From positions 1 to 64,000 of the forward strand of contig NZ_JAYGIM010000006.1 of assembly GCF_034930985.1 (NCBI RefSeq): a stretch of 64,000 nucleotides of DNA. The letters run 5' to 3'. Made by a program: the position numbers and the translations under genes. Positions 51,420 through 61,200 of the stretch are shown here, one piece after another (within the stretch, counting starts at the first letter, position 1; each line of letters starts with the position of its first letter). The stretch is from Arcicella lustrica (lineage in GTDB: Bacteria; Bacteroidota; Bacteroidia; Cytophagales; Spirosomataceae). The notes beneath the pieces are model-generated. The model was not told the origin of the DNA and did no database searches. It saw nothing but the letters and a program-made list of their open reading frames with translations.

Positions 51420-51455
51420 CTGGTCGTTGGAACGCTTCGCTTAACCTACGACCAG
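51420..51455. repeat. TGGTCGT-type palindrome, copy 2
   Basis: CTGGTCGTTGG at 51420-51430 pairs with CCTACGACCAG at 51445-51455. Its loop is identical to copy 1 (AACGCTTCGCTTAA) and GACCGAG follows. It stands 20 bases before the stop of the leftward gene at 51476-52201. Confidence 0.82.
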
Positions 51456-51475
51456 ACCGAGTGTTAATTACTAAC

Positions 51476-52201
51476 TTACTTCAATCCTAAAATATTTTGT
51501 ATAGTCAAATCATCAACATCTAACCACTTTAAAATATACATAGCTTCGGCATTGTTCTTGTATTTTGTGTCATTGAACCTTTTAGTTAAACGTGTAGCTT
51601 CAAGTCTTTCATTAATTGTCATTTTTTCAAATCCAATAATATTACCTTCAATTGTAGTATTTAATGGATTATACATTTTGTGCCATCTGTCAATATATTT
51701 TTCAAAATTGCTCAAATCTTCTACTATTCTGAATTCAAGTTTTCTTAAACTTTTTTCAAATCCTCTCTTTGTCCAAAAATGAGCGAGTTTATGACTCCTA
51801 AACATAAAATCATAATTCAATAAAGGAATTCCTTTGAAATCGTCAACATTTAGTTGCATGTTAGAAATACTATTAGGGGGGAGACTATACTTAATCCCAT
51901 CAACACTATTTAATTGTAGTAAAGAGTTAATCGTTTTATCTAACTGAAAAATATTCAGACTAATTTGAATCCACCTATCGCTTCTGCTGATATGTACAGT
52001 TATCTTTTGTAACATTGAATCTTCAGTCAACCTACACAAATCATAGCTATGAAGTTGGTTATTGTACCTTCCAAAGCAAGCCCCAGAAAATGGCGATTTT
52101 TCAAAACCAATATTGAACAACAATGGAAGTCCTTTCTCTGTAAAAATTTTCCTTCTTATTGCGTAAATTTCTTTGTCGTTACTTGAATACAAAAAACCCA
52201 T
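51476..52201 (-). CDS. Unrecognised 241-residue protein
   Basis: A 241-residue soluble protein with no signal peptide or membrane segment. It begins MGFLYSSNDKEIYAIRRKIF and ends in a compact helical segment AMYILKWLDVDDLTIQNILGLK. It contains few glycines, several aromatic residues and a FGRYNN turn, but no motif I can match to a catalytic family. The upstream gap holds a terminator-like hairpin, and TGGTCGT palindromes lie on both sides. Position and isolation suggest an accessory gene. Function unknown. Confidence 0.7.
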   Translation of the reverse strand: MGFLYSSNDKEIYAIRRKIFTEKGLPLLFNIGFEKSPFSGACFGRYNNQLHSYDLCRLTEDSMLQKITVHISRSDRWIQISLNIFQLDKTINSLLQLNSVDGIKYSLPPNSISNMQLNVDDFKGIPLLNYDFMFRSHKLAHFWTKRGFEKSLRKLEFRIVEDLSNFEKYIDRWHKMYNPLNTTIEGNIIGFEKMTINERLEATRLTKRFNDTKYKNNAEAMYILKWLDVDDLTIQNILGLK

Positions 52202-52287
52202 AAAAAGTTGTCAGATTTAAAAATTAAGGTTGTCGTTAGTTATGACCACTCGTCGAGTATTATTTATGAAGAAAGTCTTAGAAAGCA

Positions 52288-52311
52288 CAAAAGCCCAATT
52301 TAGGGCTTTTG
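52288..52311 (-). terminator. Terminator-like hairpin
   Basis: CAAAAGCCC (52288-52296) and GGGCTTTTG (52303-52311) form a 9-bp stem with a 6-base loop. It is placed to end leftward transcription coming from the gene remnant at 52352-52447. Confidence 0.75.
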
Positions 52312-52351
52312 TTGAATGTATCGTAAATTTTTATAAATTTTATACGTTACG

Positions 52352-52447
52352 TTAGCTTCCAGAAAGTTGTTGCTGAACCGAATGCACAAATTCTATTGAA
52401 ACATCTGCAAACTCTGAAATCGTTTCAATGTCTAAACCTTTAAGCCC
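52352..52447 (-). pseudogene. 3' remnant of a gene cut off by a palindrome
   Basis: Read leftward, a frame gives GLKGLDIETISEFADVSIEFVHSVQQQL and ends in GS-stop at 52352. The pattern (KGLDIETI, then a helix starting after VS) resembles the C-terminal tail of Rpn/PD-(D/E)XK nuclease-type transposase proteins, which often end in GLDIETIAKATGLSIEEI-like sequence. Upstream coding sequence is absent: a palindrome at 52451-52486 begins within four bases. It looks like a truncated gene. Family placement is tentative. Confidence 0.45.
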
Positions 52448-52450
52448 CAA

Positions 52451-52678
52451 CTAGCGCAAGTGTTAAGCAAAGCGTCACTTGTGCTAAACTTTAATTCAGT
52501 TTGAAACTGAATTAAAAAAAACGTCCAAGACACAGTCTTGAACGAGATGAGGTTCAGTGAACACTCTCGGGAGCAATTATGGTCGTAAGAACGCTTCGCT
52601 AACCTAACGACCAGACCGAGCGTGAGGCTTTTTTTTACTTTTGGGGTCGTAGGAACACTTCGCTTAAACTACTACTAG
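52451..52678. repeat. Cluster of four to five palindromes
   Basis: In order: CTAGCGCAAGTG (52451) with CACTTGTGCTA (to 52486); TTTAATTCAGTTT with AAACTGAATTAAA (about 52490-52516); CCAAGAC/GTCTTG (about 52525-52543); a TGGTCGT palindrome at 52579-52614 with the GAACGCTTCGCTAACC loop; and a diverged TGGTCGT copy at 52643-52678 with GGGGTCGTAGGAACACTTCGC. No open frame is convincing across the cluster. Confidence 0.7.
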
Positions 52679-52681
52679 ATG

Positions 52682-52954
52682 GAGCTATTACTTAGATTTT
52701 CTGTATTAGAACTCAATCAAAGAGAGCTGTTACTCAGATTTTCTGTGTTGTAACTAAATTGAAGCGAGCTGTTATTCAGATTTTCTGTATTGGAACTCAA
52801 TTGTAGTGAGCTGTTACTCGGATTTTCTGTGTTGTAACTCAATTGAAGCGAGCTGTTATTCAGATTTTCTGTATTGGAGCTCAATTGAAGCGAGCTATTA
52901 CTCAGATTTTCTGTATTGGAGCTCAATTGAAGCGAGCTATTACTTAGATTTTCC
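52682..52954. repeat. 42-bp minisatellite (six units plus a half unit)
   Basis: Units start with GAGCT at 52682, 52724, 52766, 52808, 52850, 52892 and 52934 (last one partial), each exactly 42 bases, sharing CAGATTTTCTGT near the middle. Read leftward they encode a 14-residue Asn/Ser-rich repeat (NLSNSSLQLSSNTE). That frame has no ATG, begins only at TTG, and one unit has TGA in place of CAA, so coding is doubtful. The equal unit length still keeps any frame. There is no spacer diversity, so it is not a CRISPR array. Confidence 0.9.
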
Positions 52955-53030
52955 TCACTTGGACTTGTGTTTTCAAAACTCCAAGCGAGCAAACAATTAT
53001 CCAGATAAAATGCTGTTATAAAGGCATCGC

Positions 53031-54710
53031 TTACATACTCCCAAAAATCTCTTTCGAAAGCTTCGTATCTAAATCGTATAAATCTTTTCTGAAATTGATT
53101 TGTCCAGCGCTGTCAACCCAAGTAGTAAAATAAACGATGTAAACGGGTACAGTCGGACGAACACGAATGCCGTATTCTTTATCAGTTTTTAGAATTTTAT
53201 TAACTCGATTCTCATTCCAAGTAGAATCTTTTCTTAATAAATAAAGGGCTAATCGGTTGGGTTCGGCTACTCTGATACAACCATGACTAAAAGCTCTTTT
53301 CGATTCATTGAACAATCCTTTTGATGGTGTATCGTGTAGATAAATACTGAAATTGTTAGGGAACAAAAACTTTATTTTTCCAAGTGCGTTGTCGTCTCCG
53401 GGTTTTTGTCGGAAAGTAAAAGGCACATTTTCATTGTCTTTATATTTTTTCCAATTGATTTTATTCGGATTCACCACCGTATTGCCTGAAAGTACTTCCA
53501 TGTTATTATCAGACAAATAATCTGCATTTCGTTTGAGTTTCTGTAATATTTCATTCTTTACAATACTCGTCGGAATTCCCCAGTATGGATTTAAAACAAT
53601 GGTCGATAAATGTCCTTTAAAAATACTTGTTTGTGTAGCGGTTTTTCCAACGACCACATTCATCGCCCAAGCTTGTTTGCCATTTTCAAAAACATGTAAT
53701 CTGAATTCTGGAATGTTTATCAACAAATAATCTTTTTCTAGTTCAACAGGAACCCATCTGAGGCGTTCCATATTAATCATGATTTGTTTGATTCTGGCTT
53801 CAACAGGCTGATTCAATTCTTTGATAGTAGCAAGGTCTAATTCTCCATTTTTGGATAAACCCATTCTAAACTGAAACCTTTTTACTGCTTTTGCCAACGA
53901 ATCTGTAAAAGCCATGCTTCCATCATTTTCTTGGAGGTCGCCAGTGAGTAATAAATGTTTTTTTACATTGACAATACAAGAGTCGCTATCGCCAAGTGCG
54001 ATTACTTTTTTGTTAGCAACTATTTGTTGCCAACCGCCTTTTTGTTGAATGTCACGATATTCTCGGAGCTTCTTTTTTAAACGAATATAGTATTGATTAA
54101 CAGGTTCTTGTATTTTTTCACCTTTAGAAAGCGATACAAGTGAATCCAGTAAAGTTTGATAGTTTTTCTTTTTTCGGGGAATAAACCATTCTAAATCGAA
54201 TGGATTTTTGGTGATGCCATTGTATGCTTTTTCGGCATATTTAAAAAAAGTGGCAGTCAATAATAATTCTAATTGTTGTACTTCGCTTTTTTGAGTTTGA
54301 AACTTTTTTTCATCAGCCTGAGCCGCTAATATTAAGTTTTCCATTTGGGCATTATCAAAGCTGTTATCATCAAAATCTTTTTGATAAGCCTGCAATTGAT
54401 TATAAAAAATAGAAACAGAATTTGTTAATCCATTTTTAGTAATCCATGCCAATTGGTAGTTCCTTCTTGTATAAAATTCATGAATTTCTTCTTGAATGGT
54501 ATCTGACACAGGGAAAGTTTTAAGAAAAGCAGTAATAGAAGCAGAATCTAATACTAAATCATTATAGTTCTGTGATTGATAAATGCTTGAATCTGGCAAA
54601 ATACCTCTCTTTTTCCTTTTCTCTTTATTACAACTCTGAATGATTATCAGGAAAAATAAAGCACAGAATAAGCTCAAAAATAAAGGATATGTTTTTTTAA
54701 TTGTTTTCAT
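53031..54710 (-). CDS. L,D-transpeptidase (YcbB/LdtD-like), probable lipoprotein
   Basis: A 559-residue protein. The N-terminus MKTIKKTYPLFLSLFCALFFLIIIQSC has a lipobox ending at Cys 27. A scaffold/helical region (about 40-250) is followed by a peptidoglycan-binding domain (DSLAKAVKRFQFRMGLSKNGELDLATIKELN, about 280-310) and a YkuD domain, with HDTPSKGLFNESKRAFSHGCIRV giving the catalytic His and Cys. Such enzymes make 3-3 crosslinks or attach proteins to murein. Length and order match the YcbB branch. It is transcribed leftward towards the minisatellite; a second YkuD-type gene lies upstream. Confidence 0.92.
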   Translation of the reverse strand: MKTIKKTYPLFLSLFCALFFLIIIQSCNKEKRKKRGILPDSSIYQSQNYNDLVLDSASITAFLKTFPVSDTIQEEIHEFYTRRNYQLAWITKNGLTNSVSIFYNQLQAYQKDFDDNSFDNAQMENLILAAQADEKKFQTQKSEVQQLELLLTATFFKYAEKAYNGITKNPFDLEWFIPRKKKNYQTLLDSLVSLSKGEKIQEPVNQYYIRLKKKLREYRDIQQKGGWQQIVANKKVIALGDSDSCIVNVKKHLLLTGDLQENDGSMAFTDSLAKAVKRFQFRMGLSKNGELDLATIKELNQPVEARIKQIMINMERLRWVPVELEKDYLLINIPEFRLHVFENGKQAWAMNVVVGKTATQTSIFKGHLSTIVLNPYWGIPTSIVKNEILQKLKRNADYLSDNNMEVLSGNTVVNPNKINWKKYKDNENVPFTFRQKPGDDNALGKIKFLFPNNFSIYLHDTPSKGLFNESKRAFSHGCIRVAEPNRLALYLLRKDSTWNENRVNKILKTDKEYGIRVRPTVPVYIVYFTTWVDSAGQINFRKDLYDLDTKLSKEIFGSM

Positions 54711-54943
54711 AGGAGTATATAAGTATGAGTGCTGAATTGCGAATGCTGAATTATGAGATTAAGTATCTGAATATCAACTTATTGGGCAATTTGTAAATCT
54801 AAACTTATATTGCACGATTACTTAAGTATAAAGAAAGATTAAATAGACATTACTTTATAAGCATATTTGATAAGTAACTGTTTGATTTTGAGAATTTACA
54901 GATAACAGATATACTATTAACTGATAACTTCTTTTTACTTACT

Positions 54944-55567
54944 TTAAGAATGAATATAAAGCAAACTACCGTTTGCCAATACTGGAATTACTTTTGGAAT
55001 CAAATCATTTGGTAAAGCAGGACAACCGTAACTTCTGCCTAAACGACCAAATTTCTGAATAAAAGTTGAGCTGACATACGATGCACCATGAATGATGATT
55101 TCTCGTCGACGAGCATTATCGTTAATTCCTTTTTGTAAACCATATAAAAGTAATGCGAGACCATGTTTTGGACTCGTGATTTTATTCCCAACCAAATAAA
55201 AGCCAAGACTACTTTGATGTGAATCTATTTTATTTGAAAAAGAACGAGCCAGATTTTCGCCAGATTTTTTACCATGTGCCACCAAAGAAGAGAACAATAA
55301 TTTCTTTTTTGATAAATCAATCACAAAAAAGCGTTCCACGTTGGAAGGTAGAGAAAAATCTACAATGGTAACGATGGGTTTTGATGGATGAAAAGTTTGA
55401 TAACCATCAACAGATTCTTTGAAAGCATTGTAGCTTACCACTCCATTTAACTGGCAATCGGCATAAAGTGTCTGCGTTTCATCCAGTACAACAGCCGTTT
55501 TTGTGGGAATTGGTTTTGCTAAACAAAGATTTAGCAAGAGTACAATTGCGTGGAAAGTGAAAGTCAT
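54944..55567 (-). CDS. YkuD_2-type murein L,D-transpeptidase catalytic domain protein
   Basis: A 207-residue protein with a signal peptide (MTFTFHAIVLLLNLCLA). The Pfam 13645-type catalytic domain shows LVAHGKKSGENLARSFSNKIDSHQSSLGFYLV, IIIHGASYVSS and the active-site segment GRLGRSYGCPALP with the nucleophilic Cys. The family is widespread but only loosely characterised. It precedes the large L,D-transpeptidase on the same strand by about 230 bases, so the two may be expressed together in cell-wall remodelling. Confidence 0.88.
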   Translation of the reverse strand: MTFTFHAIVLLLNLCLAKPIPTKTAVVLDETQTLYADCQLNGVVSYNAFKESVDGYQTFHPSKPIVTIVDFSLPSNVERFFVIDLSKKKLLFSSLVAHGKKSGENLARSFSNKIDSHQSSLGFYLVGNKITSPKHGLALLLYGLQKGINDNARRREIIIHGASYVSSTFIQKFGRLGRSYGCPALPNDLIPKVIPVLANGSLLYIHS

Positions 55568-55991
55568 ATTATTTTATTGCCTTGTGTTTTGTTTCTATAC
55601 TAACAGCTTCGCCTCGGTTTTCATTGCAATTCGTCAGAGAAATCTTTATTAAAACCTAGACTTCCCTCAACTCAAATATGCTGAATTAGCATACTGGCAA
55701 TAATTAATACAAAATTATCATAAAATGATTCTAAACAGAGCTTTTTGTTAACAAACTGATATTATTAGAATTATTTTCAGGTTAAACAGTCAATGTACTT
55801 TTGTGTCAGAAAAACGCTTCAGCAAAGTTTAATTTTTCATGAACACCTTCCGAGTTGAAAATCAACTCAAAGATACAATCAAACAAGTCTAATAAAAATA
55901 GACGCCTTCATTCACTAAACTTTTATCCAATAATGAATAAGTATCCTCTTTTTTTGTGGAAGGAGTACTTGTTTGTTGAAATATACAATTG
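55568..55991. other. Divergent promoter region, no gene
   Basis: A 424-base gap between the leftward YkuD_2 gene and the rightward YdcF gene. A palindrome, GAGTTGA-aaa-TCAACTC, is at 55852-55868 and may be a regulator site. The remainder is AT-rich; I see no reliable -33/-7 pair and no coding frame. Confidence 0.4.
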
Positions 55992-57254
55992 ATGAAAAAA
56001 ATATACTTTTTATTCCTTTTTTGGCTGATTTCGGGAATTGTCTCCCAATCTCAAGCACAAAATGCGAAAGCCAATTATGCCATCATTAAAGGCAAAAGTT
56101 TTGTCCAATCTAAAAATTATTATCTCCTTACTTTATTTCAAAATTTACCAGAAGTCAAACATCTTTTGAGCAATGATGCTACTTTGAAAAGTATTACAGC
56201 AAAAAAAATAGAAGCTTTGGATAATGCCTCAAAACAATGTCAAAATAAAGTTAGCTGTCTCAGTGAAAGTATGCAGTTTTCTGAAACTGAAATTGAGGAA
56301 ATCGGTAATCGTTTGGGAGTACTATATGAAGAAAATAATGCTTTGGGGAAATTGGTTTCAGAACATTTAATTCCTTCAGGCACTTATATTTTAGCGCAAA
56401 AACTTACTCCAAAAGAGCAATTAATCAAAGCTTGGGAGCAAGATGCCCGTGGAATTAATTTCACGATTGGGGTTTATGTTGCTGGACAAAAACCAAATTA
56501 TCCAAACATAGATTCCATCAGTTTTAAAGTTACTCATAAAAGCTATCCACAATTAGTTGGGGATTTGCATAAAACAGTTCATGAAGAAAGTAAAAAAGCC
56601 AATTTGTTTTTTGTGCCATCGATTACTGCTGCTTTGTTGGCATTAGAAATCAATGAGCGTGAACAAGTAGCTGATTTTGAGCCAATGGCTTCTACGGTCA
56701 ATAAATTAGCATTCGATAGAATCAAAACAATTAATTGGAAAGCCTTTCCATACTCAGTAATTCTTGTACCAGGTGCTGGTCCAGAAGAGCCAGAAGTAAC
56801 TTTAAGTGCAGGAGGAATGTTGCGTTGCAGAGTGGCTGCTTTACGTTATTTTGAAGGATTAGCCCCTTTTGTGGTGGTTTCTGGCGGAAATGTTCATCCT
56901 TATAAAACGAAATTTAATGAAGCCATTGAAATGAAAAAATTCATGGTTGAAAAACTTAAAGTACCAGCCAATGCCATTATTGTAGAACCACACGCCCGCC
57001 ATACAACAACCAATATGCGTAATACGGCTCGTTTGATTTTCCGTTATGGAATTCCTTTCGACAAAGCTTGTATTACTTCTACTTCCAAATCACAAAGTAT
57101 GTATATCCAAGAATTGAATTTGGATAAACGTTGCGAGAAAGAATTAAACCATGTGCCTTACCGAAAAGGCAAACGCTTGTCTGAAACCGAAGCCGAATTT
57201 TATCCGCTTATTGAAGCACTTCAAATCAACGCACTTGAACCACTTGATCCATAA
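55992..57254 (+). CDS. YdcF/DUF218 (ElyC/SanA-like) protein with signal peptide
   Basis: A 420-residue protein from the ATG at 55992. A signal peptide (to about SQAQ) is followed by a ~210-residue helical region without a known domain. The DUF218 domain starts at about residue 253: VILVPGAGPEE, GGMLRCRVAALRYFEGLAPFVVVSGGNVHPY, EAIEMKKFMVEKLKVPANAIIVEPHARHTTTNMRNTARLIFRYG. DUF218 proteins such as ElyC influence envelope polysaccharide or peptidoglycan lipid carriers. The long N-terminal part is unusual; typical members are 200-270 residues. Confidence 0.85.
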   Translation: MKKIYFLFLFWLISGIVSQSQAQNAKANYAIIKGKSFVQSKNYYLLTLFQNLPEVKHLLSNDATLKSITAKKIEALDNASKQCQNKVSCLSESMQFSETEIEEIGNRLGVLYEENNALGKLVSEHLIPSGTYILAQKLTPKEQLIKAWEQDARGINFTIGVYVAGQKPNYPNIDSISFKVTHKSYPQLVGDLHKTVHEESKKANLFFVPSITAALLALEINEREQVADFEPMASTVNKLAFDRIKTINWKAFPYSVILVPGAGPEEPEVTLSAGGMLRCRVAALRYFEGLAPFVVVSGGNVHPYKTKFNEAIEMKKFMVEKLKVPANAIIVEPHARHTTTNMRNTARLIFRYGIPFDKACITSTSKSQSMYIQELNLDKRCEKELNHVPYRKGKRLSETEAEFYPLIEALQINALEPLDP

Positions 57255-57256
57255 AT

Positions 57257-57350
57257 GTTAGTTGTGAGTTAGTTAATTGTGAATTAAAAATGTAAATAAA
57301 AACTCACAATTTACTCATTCGCAATTCACAATTAGAAATTCACAACTAAC
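57257..57350. repeat. AATTGTGAATT-type intergenic inverted repeat
   Basis: Outer arms GTTAGTTGTG (57257-57266) and CACAACTAAC (57341-57350) are perfect complements. Inner arms AATTGTGAATT (57275-57285) and AATTCACAATT (57323-57333) are also perfect. It fills the gap between the YdcF gene and the next gene, whose start is 10 bases beyond. Confidence 0.85.
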
Positions 57351-57359
57351 AACTTACTC

Positions 57360-58256
57360 ATGAAAAAAACTATCATTGAAATGAGCGGACTTGTCCTCTC
57401 AGGTATTTTGAGTTTTTGTTTTTTATCACAACAAGTTACTGTTAAAGACCTTGAGTTTAGGCTAAAAAAAGAGTTTTCGATTGATTCTCTTGGTGCTGGG
57501 CAAGGCATCAGTATTCAAAACGAAAAAGCCTTTATTTATGGCGACCGTGAAGTAGGAATGATTCGTGAATATGTCTTGAACAATGATTCACTGATATATA
57601 CTGGCAAAGAAATGCAGTTGAGTTTGGCGGGAAAAGATGTGATTAATCATCCAACGGGCATTGCATTTCATAAAAATCAACCAACTTTTATCGGGAACAG
57701 TATCCGCTTGAATCCAGAAGGAACACTTTGGAAAGCCATTATTTATCATGTTGATTGGAATGGGTTACAAAAAACAAAAACACTTGATGGCAATTTGTTG
57801 AACATCATTGAAGACGATGCTTGTATTCAAGGGACTCGTCCAGAATATGTACAATATCAAAACAAATGGTTTGTAGTAACTGCTGATTATAGCAATAAGA
57901 AAAACGAAGTACGTTTATACAATCCGTTAGCTTTGAAAACTGCTAAAAAGACTTCTGAAGCAGGTGTACTTTATAAGAAATTTACTTGTAGTCCTTTCGT
58001 GCAAAATTTGCTTTGGGTTCCTGAAAAAAAGGTGTTGGTATTAATCCAGAACCAAATTGAAGGACGCAGATGGCGACTTACTTTCTTAGATTTTGAAAAA
58101 TCTTTAGAGACAGGACACGAAGTAGTTTTAAAAACAATAGACCTCGATAAGACAGATGAATTAGAAGGTTTTGCCTTGACCAAAAATATTCAAAAAGGTA
58201 TTGCAGTTACGTCTGCTCGTAAAGCAAACGTGCATTTAGCAAGTTTAAAATGGTGA
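57360..58256 (+). CDS. Secreted protein of unknown function, beta-propeller-like
   Basis: A 298-residue protein with a hydrophobic N-terminus (about residues 8-24). The body is made of repeated beta-rich segments with NHPTGIAFHKNQPTFIGNS, YVQYQNKWFVVTADYSN, LLWVPEKKVLVLIQNQIEGRRWRLTFLDFE and DELEGFALTKNIQKGIAVTSA, the pattern of a small propeller. I do not recognise the family firmly; it resembles DUF6454-type proteins. It stands between YdcF and a SusC gene, 38 bases before the latter, so it may belong to the SusCD operon. Confidence 0.75.
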   Translation: MKKTIIEMSGLVLSGILSFCFLSQQVTVKDLEFRLKKEFSIDSLGAGQGISIQNEKAFIYGDREVGMIREYVLNNDSLIYTGKEMQLSLAGKDVINHPTGIAFHKNQPTFIGNSIRLNPEGTLWKAIIYHVDWNGLQKTKTLDGNLLNIIEDDACIQGTRPEYVQYQNKWFVVTADYSNKKNEVRLYNPLALKTAKKTSEAGVLYKKFTCSPFVQNLLWVPEKKVLVLIQNQIEGRRWRLTFLDFEKSLETGHEVVLKTIDLDKTDELEGFALTKNIQKGIAVTSARKANVHLASLKW

Positions 58257-58294
58257 AAATATAATCCAAATTCCAATAAATAATCAACAAAAAA

Positions 58295-61200
58295 ATGCAA
58301 AAACAAGTACAAAAACAGCTTTGGCTAAGAGCCATGCTGTTAATTGTAATGGCTGGTACCCAGACAATCGGTACAGTAAAAGCGACTGCTTTTACACAGC
58401 AAAAACAAGTGGCGGCGACAATAACAGGAACTGTAACGAACGAGGCGGGACAAATAATGCCGGGAGTAAACGTTTTTGATAAAACGGCAAAAAAAGGAAC
58501 AGTAACAGATGCGAATGGGAAATATTCAATTGTTTCTACTGAAGGAAATACTTTGGTTTTCAGTTTTGTAGGCTATGAATCGAAGGAAGTTTTAGTGGGG
58601 AAATCTTCGCAAATCAATGTTAAGCTTTTTGAAAATTCACAGGAATTACAAGAAGTTGTAGCCATCGGTTATTCTACAGTGCGTAAAAGCGACGTAACGG
58701 GTGCAATCTCTAGCGTAAAAGCAAAAGAATTGAACCTTACAACACCTACAGTTGGACAAGCCTTAGTTGGAAAAGTTGCGGGCGTACAAGTATCACAAGT
58801 AAGTGGTGCGCCTTATGTAAGTACCAAAATTCGTGTGCGTGGTGTAGGTTCAATCAATGCCAGTTCAGACCCACTTTATGTAGTTGATGGCTATCCAGTT
58901 GGTAATGATTTATTTATCAATCCAAACGATATTGAATCAATTGACATCTTGAAAGATGCTGCTTCTGCGGCGATTTATGGTTCAAGAGCTTCTGGTGGGG
59001 TAGTTTTAATTACCACCAAAAGAGGAAAAGAAGGAACAGGTCAGTTTCAGTACGACGTTCAATATGGTTTGAATCAACTAAGTAAAAAAGTAGATTTGCT
59101 AAATTCAGAGCAATTTGCACAATTATTAATAGACGGTCATAATAACTCATATCGTGATTTAATTGTGAATTCTGGAAGAACTTGGAATGATGCCATGTTT
59201 TCAGACGATAATGCGACCAGAGTATCTAAAGTTGGAAATGCTTCTTCTGTAAGTATTCCTTCAGAATTCTACAATTTTGCCACGCAGACATTGATTAAAC
59301 CAACGATTAATACTGACTGGCAAGATGAATTATATCAAACCTCTTTGGCACAGCGCCATAATTTATCATTCTCTGGTGGTAATTCTTCTACTCGTTATGC
59401 CATCAGTGGTGGATATTTGAATCAGCCGGGGATTATTAAAAGTACCAAGCAAGAACGTATCAACTTCCGTGCAAATGTTGATGGTCAAGTAAGTAAAAAA
59501 CTAAGAGTTTCAGGAAACTTAGCCGTGACGACCAACGAAAATCGTGAAGTACAAGAAGGACGTTTTAACCAAGGTCCAATTCTTGGCGCTTTGATTTATA
59601 TGCCATTTTTCAGTGCTTATAACGAAGATGGAAGTTTAAAGAAAAACGAAGCGGCTTCGAAATCATCTTTATATGCTTATCAAACACTTGAAAACCCAGT
59701 TGCTTTGGCAACCGAAACACATATTTCAAGAAAAGGTGTTCGTGGTACTTTTAGTGGAAATGCTACCTATCAAATTTTACCAAGTTTATCGGCTAAAGTA
59801 AACGTTGGTTTACAGACTTATAACGAAAAGTACGAGTATTATTTGCCAACTTCATTGAGTAATGGTGCGAATCCTCCGGGTTCTCCACAGTCAATTGCCG
59901 CAGCCAACGCTGTAGCGACGACAAGAACTGAAATGGATAAATTAGCTGAATTTACGTTGAATTATAATGAAAAATTTGGCGAACACAGTATCAGTGCTTT
60001 GGCGGGTTATACGGCACAAAAGTTAGATATTGATGTAATTAGCGTAACAGCAAAAGGTTTCCAAAATGATAGAATTGAGGAAATTACTGGAAAAGGTGCT
60101 GACCCAACTTTATTTACATTGAATGGTGCTACAGGAAAATCTACAGCTACTTTGCTTTCGTATTTGGGGCGTTTGGGGTACAATTATAAAGAAAGATATT
60201 TCTTAACGGCTTCTTTCAGACGTGACGCTTCTTCTCGTTTTGGTCCTTTAAATCGTTGGGGAAATTTCCCATCTGTTTCTGCTAGCTGGAATCTTTCTCA
60301 AGAACCATTCTATGCTGATAAATTTGGAGACCAAACTTCTATCAAATTGCGTGCAAGCTGGGGTTTAAGTGGTAACAACAACATCGGTAATTATAATTAT
60401 TTACAGACGATGTCAAGCCCCACAGGAGTCGTTTTTGGCAATGGAACAATTCAATCTGCGGTATATCCAAACGATATTCGTGACCAACGTTTAGGATGGG
60501 AATCTACTTCTCAAATCAACTTTGGTACAGACATTGGTTTGTTCAACAACCGTGTTTTTGTGATGGCGAATTATTATGTTTCTGAATCTTCAGATTTATT
60601 GTTTAATCAACCTGTTTCAGCTGTTGCGGGAGCTTCTACGATTTTAACAAACCTAAGAAACTCTAAAGTACAAAACAAAGGTTTGGATTTACAGATTGAT
60701 ACTCGTTTGATTCAGACGAGCGATTTGAAAGTAAATTTAAGTGGTAATATTTCAATCAACCGCAACAAAGTATTAGACCTTGGTGGTGCAAATGCCATTT
60801 TCAGTGCAGGTGCTGAACGTTCGTATATCACACACACTACGCAAGAAGGTCAGCCAATCGGTATGTTCTATGGTTTTAAAGTGAAAGGAATGGTTCGCCA
60901 GTCGGATATGGATAATTTAGCGGCAGATAATTTGGTTTATAATGCAGCAACGCAATCTTTCCCAAAAGATTATAAAATCAAAGGTCCAGCACGTTCTACT
61001 GCATCAAGTAATCCTTTGAAACCGGGAGACCTTTATTTTGAAGACGTAAATGGCGATGGCGTGGTGAACGATTTAGACAAAACTGTAATTGGTACGCCTT
61101 ACGCTAAGTTTACTTATGGTTTTGCACTTTCGGCAAGCTACAAAAACTTTGATTTGAGTTCATCTTTCAATGGTTCTTATGGCAACCAAGTATTAGATGG

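Noticed and set aside
50836..52678. Integron attC sites
   Set aside because: The repeated hairpins are short and perfect, without the bulged asymmetry and simple-site pairs of attC, and no integron integrase is seen.
52682..52954. CRISPR array
   Set aside because: The 42-bp units are joined directly without variable spacers and there are no cas genes.
52717..52992. A coding gene for the Asn/Ser-rich repeats
   Set aside because: It begins only at TTG, has an in-frame TGA inside the array and has no visible promoter; kept as a repeat feature only.
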